Of a stretch of 64,000 nt of DNA, positions 23,391-33,782 are shown one piece after another (the stretch's first letter is position 1; each line of letters begins with the position of its first letter). Source of the DNA: Diplolepis rosae. Lineage: Eukaryota > Arthropoda > Insecta > Hymenoptera > Diplolepididae. Below the pieces are notes generated by a model. That model was not told where the DNA came from. It did not search any database and saw nothing but the letters and a program-made list of their open reading frames with translations. The DNA is taken from NCBI GenBank assembly GCA_030998225.1, contig JAPYXD010000743.1, forward strand, positions 1,116,001 to 1,180,000, read 5' to 3'. The translations under genes were made by a program, and so were the position numbers.

Positions 23391-23835
23391 GAAGGTATTG
23401 GTTTTATGTGAAAAATGACTTTCGAAATTTTCATCAAATCTTTACGTTTTGAGACCCCCTGAGTCAGAAAAAACGGTTTTTACGAAAGTGTCTGTCTGTC
23501 TGTCTGTAGTAGGTCGTGTGCGGCATAACTCTCGATAGAATTATCAAATTGAATTGAGTTTTGGTGCACTTTATCGGAGCCGAAAAAGTAAGGACAAGTT
23601 TGTTAACCAGCTACATCCAATCAAAATTGAGGGATTGAGCACTACTTTTGTGTTTTTGAAAATAACTTTCTGAAAAAATCAAAAATTTCAATACTGGTTT
23701 TTGATAGTGCTCATAAATCTCTACAAATTATCCTGATAACACTTTTTGATTAAATCAGAATTAGAAATGTTACAGCATATTAAAACTTGAAAAAAGTCAA
23801 TATCAAAATTCCATTTTCCAGTTAAATTATACGTA
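23391..23835 (+). repeat. Dispersed TGTC-bearing interspersed repeat, copy 1
   Basis: Begins around TGACTTTCGAAATTTTCATC, holds GAGACCCCCTGAGTCAGAAA, a (TGTC)n run near 23490, CTTTATCGGAGCCGAAAAAG and ends near CCAGTTAAATTATACG. The 3' half is matched in reverse complement at about 30478-30720, and the 5' half in direct orientation at 36385-36594. It is probably a non-autonomous element; its class is unknown. Confidence 0.75.
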
Positions 23836-23856
23836 AAATGTGAGGAATTTTAACAG

Positions 23857-24157
23857 TGCCTGGCGCCAAAATCGGTCTTAAGTTTCCCGATGAAATAACA
23901 GATCTCATAACACAATTTTATCGTGATGACGAAAATTTAAGGCAATTACCGGGAATGAAAGAGTATGTGACTATTAAAAACAATGATGGGGAGAAATTGA
24001 GAGTTCAGAAAAGACTTGTTTACTGTAATTTGAAAGAACTGTTTCAATCTTTTAAGCTCAAATACCCGGATTGCAAAGTTGGATTTTCTAAATTTGCCGA
24101 GCTTCGTCCCAAAGAATGTGTTCTAGCAGGAGCCAGTGGAACACATACGGTTTGTGT
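23857..24157 (+). pseudogene. Exon of an uncharacterised multicopy insect protein, cut by an LTR element
   Basis: A TTTTAACAG acceptor (AG at 23855-23856) precedes an open frame of about 100 codons: GAKIGLKFPDEITDLITQFY near the start, then GFSKFAELRPKECVLAGASG and THTVCV at the end. From memory, this GASGTH-VCV signature belongs to an uncharacterised protein family present in many copies in several insects, probably associated with mobile DNA; I cannot verify it here. After VCV the frame runs into antisense errantivirus env, so the 3' part of the exon is lost. No function is assigned. Confidence 0.5.
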
Positions 24158-25460
24158 GCATCGTCTAGGCTTAATTTGGCTTGTCGTAATTCATTGTTAT
24201 CTATCATTCTAGGGACACGTATTAATTTACTTTCTAAGGTTTTTAGATCATCGATAGAGTAACTAATATTGTAGGTTAGATTGAATTCGTCGTAAAATTG
24301 TCCCTTTAGATTTTTGCTAAGGTACAGTGCGTCCATTCCATTATAGATTTTACAATTTGAACCCGTCAGTAGTGAGGATTGTTTAATCTTTAGGTGTTCT
24401 ATTCCTGTTTCGCAGCTAATATCTAAATCTACCTCGTTCATTGGTACTATTATGAATCCGTTTAGTACGGGTATGAAGGTTTCTTTGTGTAAAGCAAAAG
24501 GTGAAGTTTTACATTTGTTCTCTGAGTATCGCTTAAAAATCGTAGCTTCGCATGTTTCACTGTCAGTCAACGTAAGGTTTGGTTGGTTTCTTTCGCAAAT
24601 TTTATATTCGCTTATCGTCGTACATTTATTTATTGTTTCCTTGTCAGTAATTACATATGAGTCTCTAAATTTTATTACATAGTCATGGTCAGGAATTACT
24701 GCAAGGTATAGGTTTTGGAAAGGGTAAGGGATAGGTATAATGTGTTTGATGGTACCCTCTTCCTGTTCTATAATGGGAATTTTGAGTACATACGTGAATA
24801 GTCCTTTCAGGATGGCAACTGATAGTTGACTTATTCCGATTATGTGGTGATAGCTGGTTTCGTCTGCATCAAAATGGTATCTTGTTCTTTGTTTTTCTTC
24901 AAATTCCTTAGTAGTTGTTTTTAACATAGGTGTTAATATTTGAGGATGGATGATTCCATGTTTTCCGTCGTTGATAGCGTTGATGGCCATGTCTATGTCT
25001 TCGATAAATAAATTGCTGGTTAGTGGTTGTAAGGTGTAGTTGGCTTTACAGTTGGCTATCGCCGCTATTAGAAGTACTATAGGGCCCTCATTTGAAAAAT
25101 AATGCATACACTGATCTATGTGTACTCTCAGTATTTTATATTTATTCCTAATGCGTAGATTATTATTATCTAGGTAATCTATAACTTCGTAAGGACCTTT
25201 CCAGGATTGTTCTAATTTGTTTTGTTTGGTGTTGTTAAGGATTTTGACTAGGTTTCCTGGCTTGTATAAAGGGTGTGTCCTTACTATTCCTTCATCTAAT
25301 CTTTTTTTCGATTTTTCCAATTCTATTTCGACTCTTTCTTTAGTTTTCCGGATGTTTTCTTCATGTTTCCTTTTCCATTTTCTAATTAAATCCTGATATG
25401 TTAAATTAGGTGAATTCCAAACGTGAGTTCAAATGGGGTAAATCCCGTGGTTTGATTTAT
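24158..25460 (-). pseudogene. env: Integrase C-terminal tail fused to truncated env (element A)
   Basis: Near 25400-25460 the minus strand keeps NQTTGFTPFELTFG, the end of a gypsy-type integrase core, then from 25320 a WKGPYEVIDY (GPY/F-type) tail. The same frame passes into an env-like protein: a hydrophobic LLIAAIANC stretch, then IIHPQILTP and a long segment resembling the membrane-fusion (baculovirus F-like) envelope of insect errantiviruses. The N-terminal surface portion is largely absent, and the C-terminal transmembrane anchor is cut off at about 24158. It cannot act as an envelope as it stands. Confidence 0.7.
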
Positions 25461-25489
25461 TGTGGAGTTTATGACGAAAGTTACATATT

Positions 25490-27502
25490 TTAGATTTTCG
25501 TCCCAATGTCTCTATGGGCTTCTTTGATAATCTGTTTTCTTTCTTCCTTATTAAGTTCTCTAGTTTTAGAGAAAGAAATGTGGAAGTTTTCATCTGGGTA
25601 GTAGTTTGATAAAAATTCCATTATTTCTTGGATTACTTCTCGTTCTAATGGTGTAAATAGTGGATCTCCGAAGGATAGTTGGACAATCGTGAGTTTTTTA
25701 TTGACAAGTTCCTCGATAAACCAGCTTAGTTTATCTAACCAATTTTCCTCGTTGTATATGGGCATATCATCTTTTGTTACCTCTTTCCATAGCTTTCCTA
25801 TGGCATTAGGTTTTGTTTTGATTTTTCCCGTTATGGGTTGTAATTTCGAATTTATAAAATCTGTATACAGGTTAGTTGTTTCTTGCGGTGTTTGTGCTGT
25901 TTCTTCTTCGGTTTCGGTAGAGTCTTCGTGTGATAGTTCCCTCATTCTTCTTTCGGGTAGTTTGATTCTTTCCTCTAGAGTTTCTTCATGGGTTATTCTA
26001 GTTATGTCACGAATTTCTATTTCTCGTAGTTTATCCTCCAAGCTTGGTTTTCCCTCTGTAAGTCCTATTCGGTCTTTTCTCATTGCTTCATGCAGGGTAT
26101 CTCTGGTAATAGGGAATATTCTTGAGTGACAGTCTGCTACTTTATTTTCCTTGCCCTTTACGTACTCTATTTCATATTTATACTCTTCCATGCGTAGTCT
26201 CCGACGTAGCAATCTAGAGCTTGGATCCTTCACGTTGTGTAACCAAGCCAAAGCACTATGATCAGTCTGTATTTAAAATTTTTTACCTAACAGATATTGT
26301 CTAAGTCTTTTCATGGCCCATACTATGGCTAAAAGTTCTTTTTCTGAGGTGGTATACTTTTCTTCTGCTTTGTTCAGAGTTCTTGAAATAAATAAGCAGG
26401 GGTGTCCATCTTGGATTAGCACTGCTCCTAATCCCTGGTTTGATGCATCGGTGGTTAATATGAATTGTTTTGAGAAATTAGGGAATTTTAGAACGGGTGC
26501 TGTTATTAAAGCGTTCTTCAAATCATAAAACCCTTTTTCACAGTCCAATGTCCAGTCGAACATGGTTTCTTTCTGTGTTAATATTGTCCAAGGTCTTGCT
26601 GTAGTGGAAAAGTTTTTAATAAACTTTCTGTAGTAACCCGCGAGTCCCAAGAATGATTATATGTCCTTTACATTTTTTAATGGCCTGAAATTCTTAATGC
26701 AATTTATCTTCACGGGATTAGGCTTAACTCCTTCTTTTGTTATTATGTGCCCGAGGTATTCCAATTCCGGTTTAAGGTATTCACATTTCTTTGGTTCCAA
26801 TCTTAGTCCCAGTTGATGAATTCTTTCTATCACTGCTGTCAAGTTATCGTTGTGTTTTTGTATAGTACTTCCAAATATTACAATATCATCTATGTATGTG
26901 AAACATTTGGTTCCAACTAATCCCTCGAATGCATTATCCATCATTCTTTGGAAAGTGGCTGGTTCATTTTTTAAACCAAAGGGCTTATACTCGAAGTCTC
27001 CTTGAGTTGTATAAAACGCGGTATATTTTTTGTCTTCCTCTTTCGTTGGGATCTTGTGGAATCCTGCTGAGAGGTCGAAGGTAGAAAAAAATTTGGCTTT
27101 TCCTAAATGATCCAATATATTGTCTATCATTGGCAGTGGATATGCATCTTGGTCAGTATTTTCGTTTATTTTCCTGAAGTCGATTACCATTCTTAACTTG
27201 TTCCATTTCTTCGGTACTATCCATAGTGGTGAGTTGTAGGGTGATTGGCTTTCTCTTATTATTCCTCTCTTTAGTAGTCTGTCAGTTTCTTCCAAAGAGA
27301 ATTGTCTATGTTTCTCGGGTAATTTGTGAGATCTTAAATTGATTATTTTTCCGCTTTTAAGTACTATTTGGTGTTCGGTGAGGCTGGTGCAAGGTAGAGG
27401 ATCAGATTCCAATGTAAAGACATCTGAATATCTGGCTATTATTTTCTTGATAAACTCCTTTTGATCTTTTTCCAAGTGGTCTAATCTTGAAGCTTTTAAC
27501 AA
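25490..27502 (-). pseudogene. pol: Reverse transcriptase-RNase H of element A, two in-frame stops
   Basis: One frame with stops at 26657 and 26273. RT motifs in order: VIDFRKINENTDQDAYPLP, FFSTFDLSAGFHKI, FGLKNEPATFQRMM, and the catalytic YIDD (CFTYIDDIVIFG); then YLGHIITKEGVKPNP. RNase H follows with LTTDASNQGLGAVL and YTTSEKELLAIVWAMKRLRQ, then KGKENKVADCHSR. An acidic linker rich in Glu follows and ends near KEAHRDIGTKI, just where the integrase zinc-binding domain should begin. Catalytic residues are kept, but the stops prevent a full product. Confidence 0.85.
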
Positions 27503-27818
27503 TTCGTTGAGTCTAATCGTTTTTTGAGGACTTTCTTTCGTGAATTCTTTGTATTGGTTTGTAATTAATTTTCGGGTTTATTTCTTTGGGATTATTTCTC
27601 ATTATTTTTCATAGGGATTTTTATTTACCCGTTTCTTATCGCATACAGGCCATCTGGGATTTCTTCATAATCGATAATGATTATATGTTGGTCCTCATCT
27701 TCAGTAGACATAGTACATATTTTTCCGAATTTCCTGGTATGAAATCATTACTCACGTACAAAGGTAATTTTACTTTATCTATGACAAGGTATTTATTCGT
27801 GATTGCGAATCTGGGATA

Positions 27819-28280
27819 TTATTCGAAGAATTTTATTCCATTATTCCGCCTTCTGGTAGGGGAAAATCGTTGGGTACTATGTGAGAAGATATGCTCTTGA
27901 TCAAAGAATTTTGATTTTGTAGATTGTTTTGAAATGTGTCGGTCATTTCCCATTAAGAATGTTTTGTAGGTTGTTTTTCTTTCATCTTGATCGTCCAGTA
28001 TTTCTTTTTTGATTATATTTATCGCGGCTCCTGAATCTACTAATAGTCTGTATTTTGCTGTTCTTCTGACCTCAATTGTTCGTAATCGTCCGCATATGGA
28101 AGATATTCTGTTGAGTCCTCGAAGTTCTGGTGGTCCGCCATTTCCTCTTCTGTCATATTTTCCGCTTCTATTTCCTCTTCCTGAATTACTCTTACCGGTT
28201 GTGGACGTTTGAAACCATGGCCCGGGGGAAAACCCTGCTTCACTTGGCATTGAGAGGACATGTGACCTATTTTTCCACAT
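27819..28280 (-). pseudogene. pol: Protease region of element A pol
   Basis: The frame overlaps the end of gag. It carries YRLLVDSGAAINIIKK, the aspartic protease active site (DSG) of gypsy-type elements, which cleaves Gag and Pol. After about residue 130 the frame ends in low-similarity sequence. The interval 27503-27818, which should link protease to RT, has no continuous frame, so pol is broken by frameshifts here. Confidence 0.72.
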
Positions 28281-29440
28281 TTAAAGCAATTCATCTTTGA
28301 TCTGTCACTTAGTGGTATAGTGCTATTTTGTGCCCCGGATGTGGTGTTTGCATTTAGTCTTGGTAGTTTCATTGGTGGTCGTGGTATTTGTTTGACTGGT
28401 TGACTATCTTTTAGCCAAGTCTCGGTTTCTATTGCCAAAACTTGAGCTTCACTTATTGTATTTGGTTTTAGTAAGCGTACTTGGATCCCAATTCCTCGTT
28501 TTAGATTTATTAAATATCGATTCACCGCTTCCTCTTCTTCTAACTCTATTTTCAATCTTCTTTTACTTGGGTTTACATGCTGTGATTGTACTAGGTAGTT
28601 TATTTCGTTGGTCATTTGTCTGAATCTGAGTGTAAAGTTTTGTACCGTCTCGTTAAGACCTTGTTTGCAACTTTCTAACTTTGATTTTAATGAAATTAAA
28701 GAGTTAGTTTGTCTTAAATTTTGTCTTAATGCTGCGAATAAATCGTCGTAGGAATTGATTTGCATATATCTTATGGTTTTTTCTGCTGTGCCAGTGATCT
28801 TTTTTGCTAGTATTAAATCTAGTAGTATTTCCGGTTTTTCACACCTCAGTCGGGCTCGTTTAACAACTTTAATAAAGTCTTCCACGCACATATCGTCTTG
28901 ACCGTTGATTGTTTTTATAGTTTCTATAGCCAACTTAGCTCCCATTTTTCGTTCTTCGTATGGTGCTGTAGGTAACGATACCTGCATAAACTGTGGTTGG
29001 ACATAGATATTTTCTTGTCTTTCAGGTATTTCTTCGTCAGTAGAGTGGTCGTCTGTCATTTCTAGTCGTCGTTGAAATTCGTTGTCTGTTTCTACAGTTC
29101 CTGCTCCTCCTATTTTCTTGGAGAGTTTAGATATTTCCTTTATTCTATTTTCGTTTTCCCTTTTCAAGGCAGTAAAGAAAATCGTTAATGCCTCCATCTG
29201 GTTGAGAACCCTGCCCAGTAATTCGTCCGTAGAGCGAGAAGGGGACGGGGCTCGAACGGGTGATTGTGCTCGAGACATTAGTGCGGTGGTGAAAATAAAA
29301 TTTGGGAAGGATGAGTCAGTATCGTAGGATGAGTCAGTCAGATAACGTATATTATCGCGATGTTTGTCAAACGCCAGTGTGCTTGCTGGATACTTATTTA
29401 TAAGTATGTTTGTGACTCGGGTGTAATATGTCGCGAACAA
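28040..29440 (-). CDS. gag: Gag polyprotein of LTR element A
   Basis: An intact 466-codon frame. An acidic/charged N-terminal third is followed by a capsid-like helical region (around DDMCVEDFIKVVKRARLRCE and LRFRQMTNEINYLV). A single CCHC zinc knuckle CFKCGKIGHMSSQC near residue 385 marks the nucleocapsid. It would package element RNA. The first ATG (29440) may not be the true start; ATG at about 29279 (MSRAQSPVRAP) also fits. The end overlaps the protease frame by about 240 nt, as expected where pol is made by a ribosomal frameshift. Confidence 0.82.
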   Translation of the reverse strand: MFATYYTRVTNILINKYPASTLAFDKHRDNIRYLTDSSYDTDSSFPNFIFTTALMSRAQSPVRAPSPSRSTDELLGRVLNQMEALTIFFTALKRENENRIKEISKLSKKIGGAGTVETDNEFQRRLEMTDDHSTDEEIPERQENIYVQPQFMQVSLPTAPYEERKMGAKLAIETIKTINGQDDMCVEDFIKVVKRARLRCEKPEILLDLILAKKITGTAEKTIRYMQINSYDDLFAALRQNLRQTNSLISLKSKLESCKQGLNETVQNFTLRFRQMTNEINYLVQSQHVNPSKRRLKIELEEEEAVNRYLINLKRGIGIQVRLLKPNTISEAQVLAIETETWLKDSQPVKQIPRPPMKLPRLNANTTSGAQNSTIPLSDRSKMNCFKCGKIGHMSSQCQVKQGFPPGHGFKRPQPVRVIQEEEIEAENMTEEEMADHQNFEDSTEYLPYADDYEQLRSEEQQNTDY

Positions 29441-30108
29441 TTTTAAGTGTTTTATTTTAATACAACAAAATGCAGTACAAGTTGCTACAAAATGTTACTG
29501 ATTTTGAGGTAGTGTTATTTATTTTATTAAGGATGGCCAGTGCTTGTGAACACACATAGTATAGCCAACCCGATTTTGCCTCAACTTTACCTTACCTATA
29601 CCATAGTACAGTCACCGTTCGACGTATGTAAAAAGGATTCATGCTCTAAGGCCCAAGATCGATTGAAGAAAGTGTTTACAGTATTTGCTTTCTTAATTTT
29701 AGTTGTTTGCTTACTGTGAACTGCTGCTCGCGGCCTGATGAATCCGTAGATTGATGCCTTTCTCTTGACGTGCAGGTGGGATGAGTCAACTCCTCACTGT
29801 CGCTAACCGGTTGCCTGGCTGGGCGTTGGCTGCTTACCTACGCAGATGCGTCTTCCGCCTGATTGCGGACCTCGTTCGATTTCAAAGTTTTCGAAGTAGC
29901 ATTACGTAGGATAGCGAGTACTTAATTCCTCGACTAATTTTAGCTCACTTCTACTTACTTCCTTTATCGGGTGTTGCCGTAGCAAAAGATCCGGAGTTCC
30001 TCTTTCTTTGTGAATCCCGTGAGATTCTTTAATTACTCCTTTCGCTGGTTCCTTGGATTCTTGGTTTTTGCAAGAACTTTCACAAGGATCCTGGAAGGAT
30101 CGCCAAAA

Positions 30109-30332
30109 TGTTATGAGTGAAAACTGAACTTTCTATTTTTCAAAATTAGTGACATCAAACTGATGTCACTTTGTACGTTTTATTCGCGAGAGGAGATTTT
30201 AGAGAGAACTGCCGAGGCCTGCCTGAATCTCTACATATATAGGCAGCTAAACCTAGGAGGGGAGGTCATTAACCTCTACATATATGGATAACTAAACCTG
30301 GGGGAACGAGGTCATCATCTGGCTTGGTAACA
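30109..30332 (-). repeat. 5' LTR of element A
   Basis: On the minus strand the LTR starts TGTTACCAAG and ends CACTCATAACA, 224 bp, with 5-bp inverted ends. It holds two CTACATATAT words (plus strand, about 30231 and 30277) and a GTGACATCA/TGATGTCAC inverted pair near 30150-30168. The other LTR has been lost, so a target duplication cannot be tested. Confidence 0.72.
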
Positions 30333-31982
30333 TATTATTCTTAAAAAATTGAATTTTGGATTTTCAATAGTTTTTTTTAAATTAAAAAGAAAAATATACG
30401 TCTCATGAAACGAAGTTGCGATTCAGACTTGTAGATCTTTATGTAGAAAATAATATTGTATCATAACGTTTTTTCGTATCTCGTATAATTTAACTGGAAA
30501 ATGGAATTTTGATATTGACTTTTTTCAAGTTTTAACATGCTGTCGCATTTCTAATTTTGGTTAAATCGGAAAATGTTATGGAGATAATTAATAGAGATTT
30601 ATGAGCACTATCAAAAACCAGTATTGAATTTTTTGATTTTTTCAAAAAGTTATTTTTAAAAACACAAAAGTAGTGCTCAACCCCTCAATTTTGACAGACA
30701 GACAGACAGACAGACAGACAGATAGACAGACAGACAGACAGGCAGACACTTTGTAAAAATTACAAAAATTATCCGAAAACCTAATGTAATAAGCTAGAAA
30801 ATGAAACAAACCCGAAATCGATTAGATTATTTCAATCGGAGATAATGAATTTTAAGTACAAGAGAATTTAGCATTTTATCCAATTTTATCAAAAGTTTAA
30901 ATTAATATCTCTCAAAAAAATTTTTTTTTTCGGAAATCCCGATAAAAGTGTTGGTTAATTTATTAAAAAGAAGCTGTAAACAAAATTTTGTGCGAATCTA
31001 AATTCTGAACTGAAAATGAGTGTACGATTTGCAAAAGTATTTGCGTATTTAAGAATTAGCTTCGAAAACTGTATGATTGTCCATGTCAAAATTAGAAAAA
31101 TCCCAAATGACGTTAACCATTCATAAACTTTTGAAAACAGACCCTTAGTATGTACATCATTAGATTCCTCTTGATTTGCTATATTGATTTAAAAAAATAA
31201 ACGTCAAAATTGGTCGATTAGAAGCCGAGATAAGTGGCAGGGAAGAGCGCGCGACGATTTTGAAGGCGCCAAATCAAGTTTTCGCGCCACGCTGACTGTT
31301 CCCTCCACTCCGATTTTTGCCATTCCCGCGCGCGTTTGCCTAGCTGTTAGAATTAATTGCACACAGATCGTCAAAGTAATCGGTTTTCTTCAACAACATA
31401 TCGAAAGTAAATTGATAAAGCTATATGCTGGAATTTTTTTTTCGTTTAATTGTTGCTGAAATCTCATTCACATGCAGCCGACTTTGGGATTCAATAACTT
31501 CAGATTGGAAGGTCGAATTGAAGCGTTCACAGCGCTGAAAGATTCGTTTTTGCAAGAACTTTCACAAGGTCTTTTCAGATTTGGTATTTATCAAAAAATC
31601 GTTAAGTTATTTATTTTTCAATTAATGTAAAAATTACAACCCCCTTTTAAATAATCGTTTGGATATGTTAAAAATAAAAACTACTCATCTAATTATTGAA
31701 TATGATAGTTTTATACTTGCAGTATGTGTAAATAAATCATGCTATGTGTGAAACAATTTTCCTGGTGTATATGTTAATTCCTAAAAGTTATGTTATTTTG
31801 AAAATTCTTAATAAACAATTACATTACTCTGTAACTAAAAGAAATATTGAACTCGAGTCTTCGGCATTCGAAAGGTAAAGAATTAAATATTTTAAAGGCA
31901 AAACAACCATTTAGATGTATTAATATTTTCAATTTTAAATGCGCGTGCAAAAAATAGCTGTTTTTCGACTATTTTTTATTTA
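30333..31982. other. Intergenic: inverted TGTC repeat copy 2, CAGA microsatellite, GC-rich patch
   Basis: 30478-30770 is the reverse complement of the TGTC-bearing repeat at 23.4-23.8 kb, with a (CAGA)n microsatellite at about 30692-30752. A GC-rich stretch with CGCGCG and GGCGCC words lies at 31230-31340. TTTTTGCAAGAACTTTCACAAGG occurs identically at 30065-30087 (leader of element A) and 31548-31570. No gene is recognised. Confidence 0.65.
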
Positions 31983-32838
31983 CCAGGTGTACAAGTATGA
32001 AACCGGTAATGACATCTATGTGTCGCTAAGTAAAACTATACGCTCTGTCAAACCAAATAATTGACGCCATTTCTTCGCATTGAGTTCTGTCAACAATATT
32101 CAGTTCATAAACAAGCAAGTTTCATACAACAACTTTTTTTTTTCGCTAGTAAAAATATTGATTTTTGTGCCTTCAAACTACGATTTGCGGACATCATTGA
32201 TTTTCAATTACCAATTGAAGAAATCTGCTTTGGAAGCCCATCGAATGCTTGTGGAAGCTTACGGCCAGCATGCTCTAGGCAAAACACAGTGCAACGAGTG
32301 GTTGAATAAGTTTAAAAGTGGCGATTTCGATGTGATGTGATGATGGTCAAACGCAACAAAAACTTGCACAACAACTAAATGTGACCCAACAATGCATTTC
32401 TCAACGTTTAAAAGCCACGAGATTGATTTTGAAGGTGGGAAGATGGGTGCCGCATGAATTGACTGAAAGACAATGCACCAGCACATCGAACAAAAAAGAC
32501 TCGGGAATTGGTAAATTCGTACAGCTGGGAAGCCATCCCCCATGCGGCTTATTCACCAGACTTCGCTCCATCTGACTACCACTTAGTTTCATCAATGGGG
32601 CACGCACTTGCTGAACAGCGCTTCGATTCGTACGAAAATGTGAAAAAATGGCTCGATGACTGGTTTAACTCAAAAAACGAACAATTTTTTTGGCGAGGCA
32701 TACACAAATTGCCAGAGAGATGGGAAAAATGTGGGGCTAGCAATGGCCATTACTTTGAAGATTGAATGTATAACCATTTTTATTAAATAAACGTGTATTT
32801 TCTCAAAAAAATTACCGGTTTCTTACTTGTACACCTGG
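31983..32838 (+). mobile_element. Internally deleted mariner transposon (copy 2)
   Basis: 856 bp with 28-bp terminal inverted repeats (CCAGGTGTACAAGTATGAAA on the left, complement on the right, about one mismatch) and TA at 31981-31982 and 32839-32840. It encodes mariner transposase ends: ALEAHRMLVEAYGQHALGKT in the N-terminal DNA-binding part, WVPHELTERQ, and after the deletion AAYSPDFAPSDYHL and HKLPERWEKCGASNG at the C-terminus. The central third, with the first two catalytic Asp residues, is missing. The motifs match SETMAR-type mariners in general. Confidence 0.9.
32080..32765 (+). pseudogene. mariner transposase remnant (copy 2)
   Basis: The N-terminal frame is 32080-32340, ending in KSGDFDVM and a TGA. 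A frame at 32381-32575 carries QQCISQRLKAT and WVPHELTERQ pieces. The C-terminal frame is 32508-32765 and includes the final SDYHL block and NVKKWLDDWF. At least two frameshifts plus the central deletion make it inactive. Confidence 0.85.
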
Positions 32839-32840
32839 TA

Positions 32841-33601
32841 TTGTTCGGCCGCTGTGGCGGAGGAAAATCAAATCTTTTAACTTCAAACCACAAAATTTTG
32901 TAGCAAATTTTGTGCTCTACAACTTTGCGCTAATACAATTTCATCATAAAACTAATATTTTAAGAGTAAAATGAGAAAATGTATTTAAAAAATGGCCTAT
33001 TTTCGCACCTTTTGGCTTTGAACATTTGTTTTACAAAACGCACAAGGAAACTCGAGGCGCAAAACATGGTACGTCAATTACTATGATATTTTTGAGCAAT
33101 TCCAATAAAAATCTCGGATCTTGCTCTCACATCCATCTTGAATTCTAATTCGACTGGACTATGAGAAAGTTTTTCAGGTAAAAGCAAGCCCAAAATGATT
33201 CACTGTGAATGTTATGCCTATTAACTTTTATTAAAATTTTTTTTAAATGCTTTAGTTAATACTTTATTCTTTTATCCAAACTAATATTGAAAAACTTTTT
33301 CAGATGAATATGGTCGCTGGCTCAAAGAAGAGTGGTTCGCCAAGGACCAGACAAATAAACGAACACTAGTGTAGACACTAGAGATGAAGCTTCGACTTCA
33401 AAAAGGAAACGGGCAGAAGACTCTCCAGATCGTGGTCCGAAGATGATCACAACTGTTTGGATGGTTCATCGAAATGCACCAGATATTAGTGATCTGAATG
33501 TTACAGTGTAATGTCTAGCGCCGCAAACAACTACAATACTAGATTAGATTCAAGTGTACGCATAAAAACTCGTATACGCACCGGAGTCACATAAAATAGA
33601 A
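32841..33601. other. Intergenic, nothing firmly recognised
   Basis: AT-rich. A short stretch at 33300-33500 is less AT-rich, with a frame starting ATGAATATGGTCGCTGGCTC, and could be an exon relic, but it has stops and no domain. Confidence 0.4.
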
Positions 33602-33782
33602 TACGTGCCAATGCACACAATTCAGGAAATTACGAGACTCGCGACAATGCTCGCAGGACAGATCGCGCCTCAGCTTCGTCTCGGCGTCGTCTCACCTATG
33701 CCTCGACTACGCCTTGGCTCCGATCTCCTGCGAGCATTGTCGCTCGTCACGCAATAACCCTCATTGTGCACCCGGGCACGTA
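33602..33782. mobile_element. Foldback MITE with ~55-bp arms
   Basis: Arms 33602-33657 and 33728-33782 are imperfect inverted repeats. The inner 18 bp, GCGACAATGCTCGCAGGA and its complement, are perfect, and the outer ends are TACGTGCC and GGGCACGTA. The loop is GC-rich (CTCGGCGTCGTCTC). TA at both outer edges could be a target duplication. The GC content contrasts with the AT-rich flanks. Confidence 0.78.

Larger units (their letters stand above)
24158..30332 (-). mobile_element. Gypsy/errantivirus-like LTR retrotransposon A, 3'-truncated and integrase-deleted
   Basis: A minus-strand element. The 5' LTR is 30109-30332, with TGTTA/TAACA ends. A primer-binding site starting TGGCGATCCTTCCAGG (minus strand, 30086-30105) lies 3 nt inside. 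After an untranslated leader of about 650 nt come gag (29440-28040), protease (28280-27819, overlapping gag in another frame), RT-RNase H (27502-25490, two in-frame stops), an integrase tail, and env (to about 24158). The integrase catalytic core is deleted and there is no 3' LTR: the env frame ends abruptly in the host-like exon. It is a dead provirus of an insect errantivirus-type lineage. Confidence 0.85.

Noticed and set aside
24452..29327. Plus-strand frames inside element A
   Set aside because: They are antisense to gag, pol and env with no independent support.
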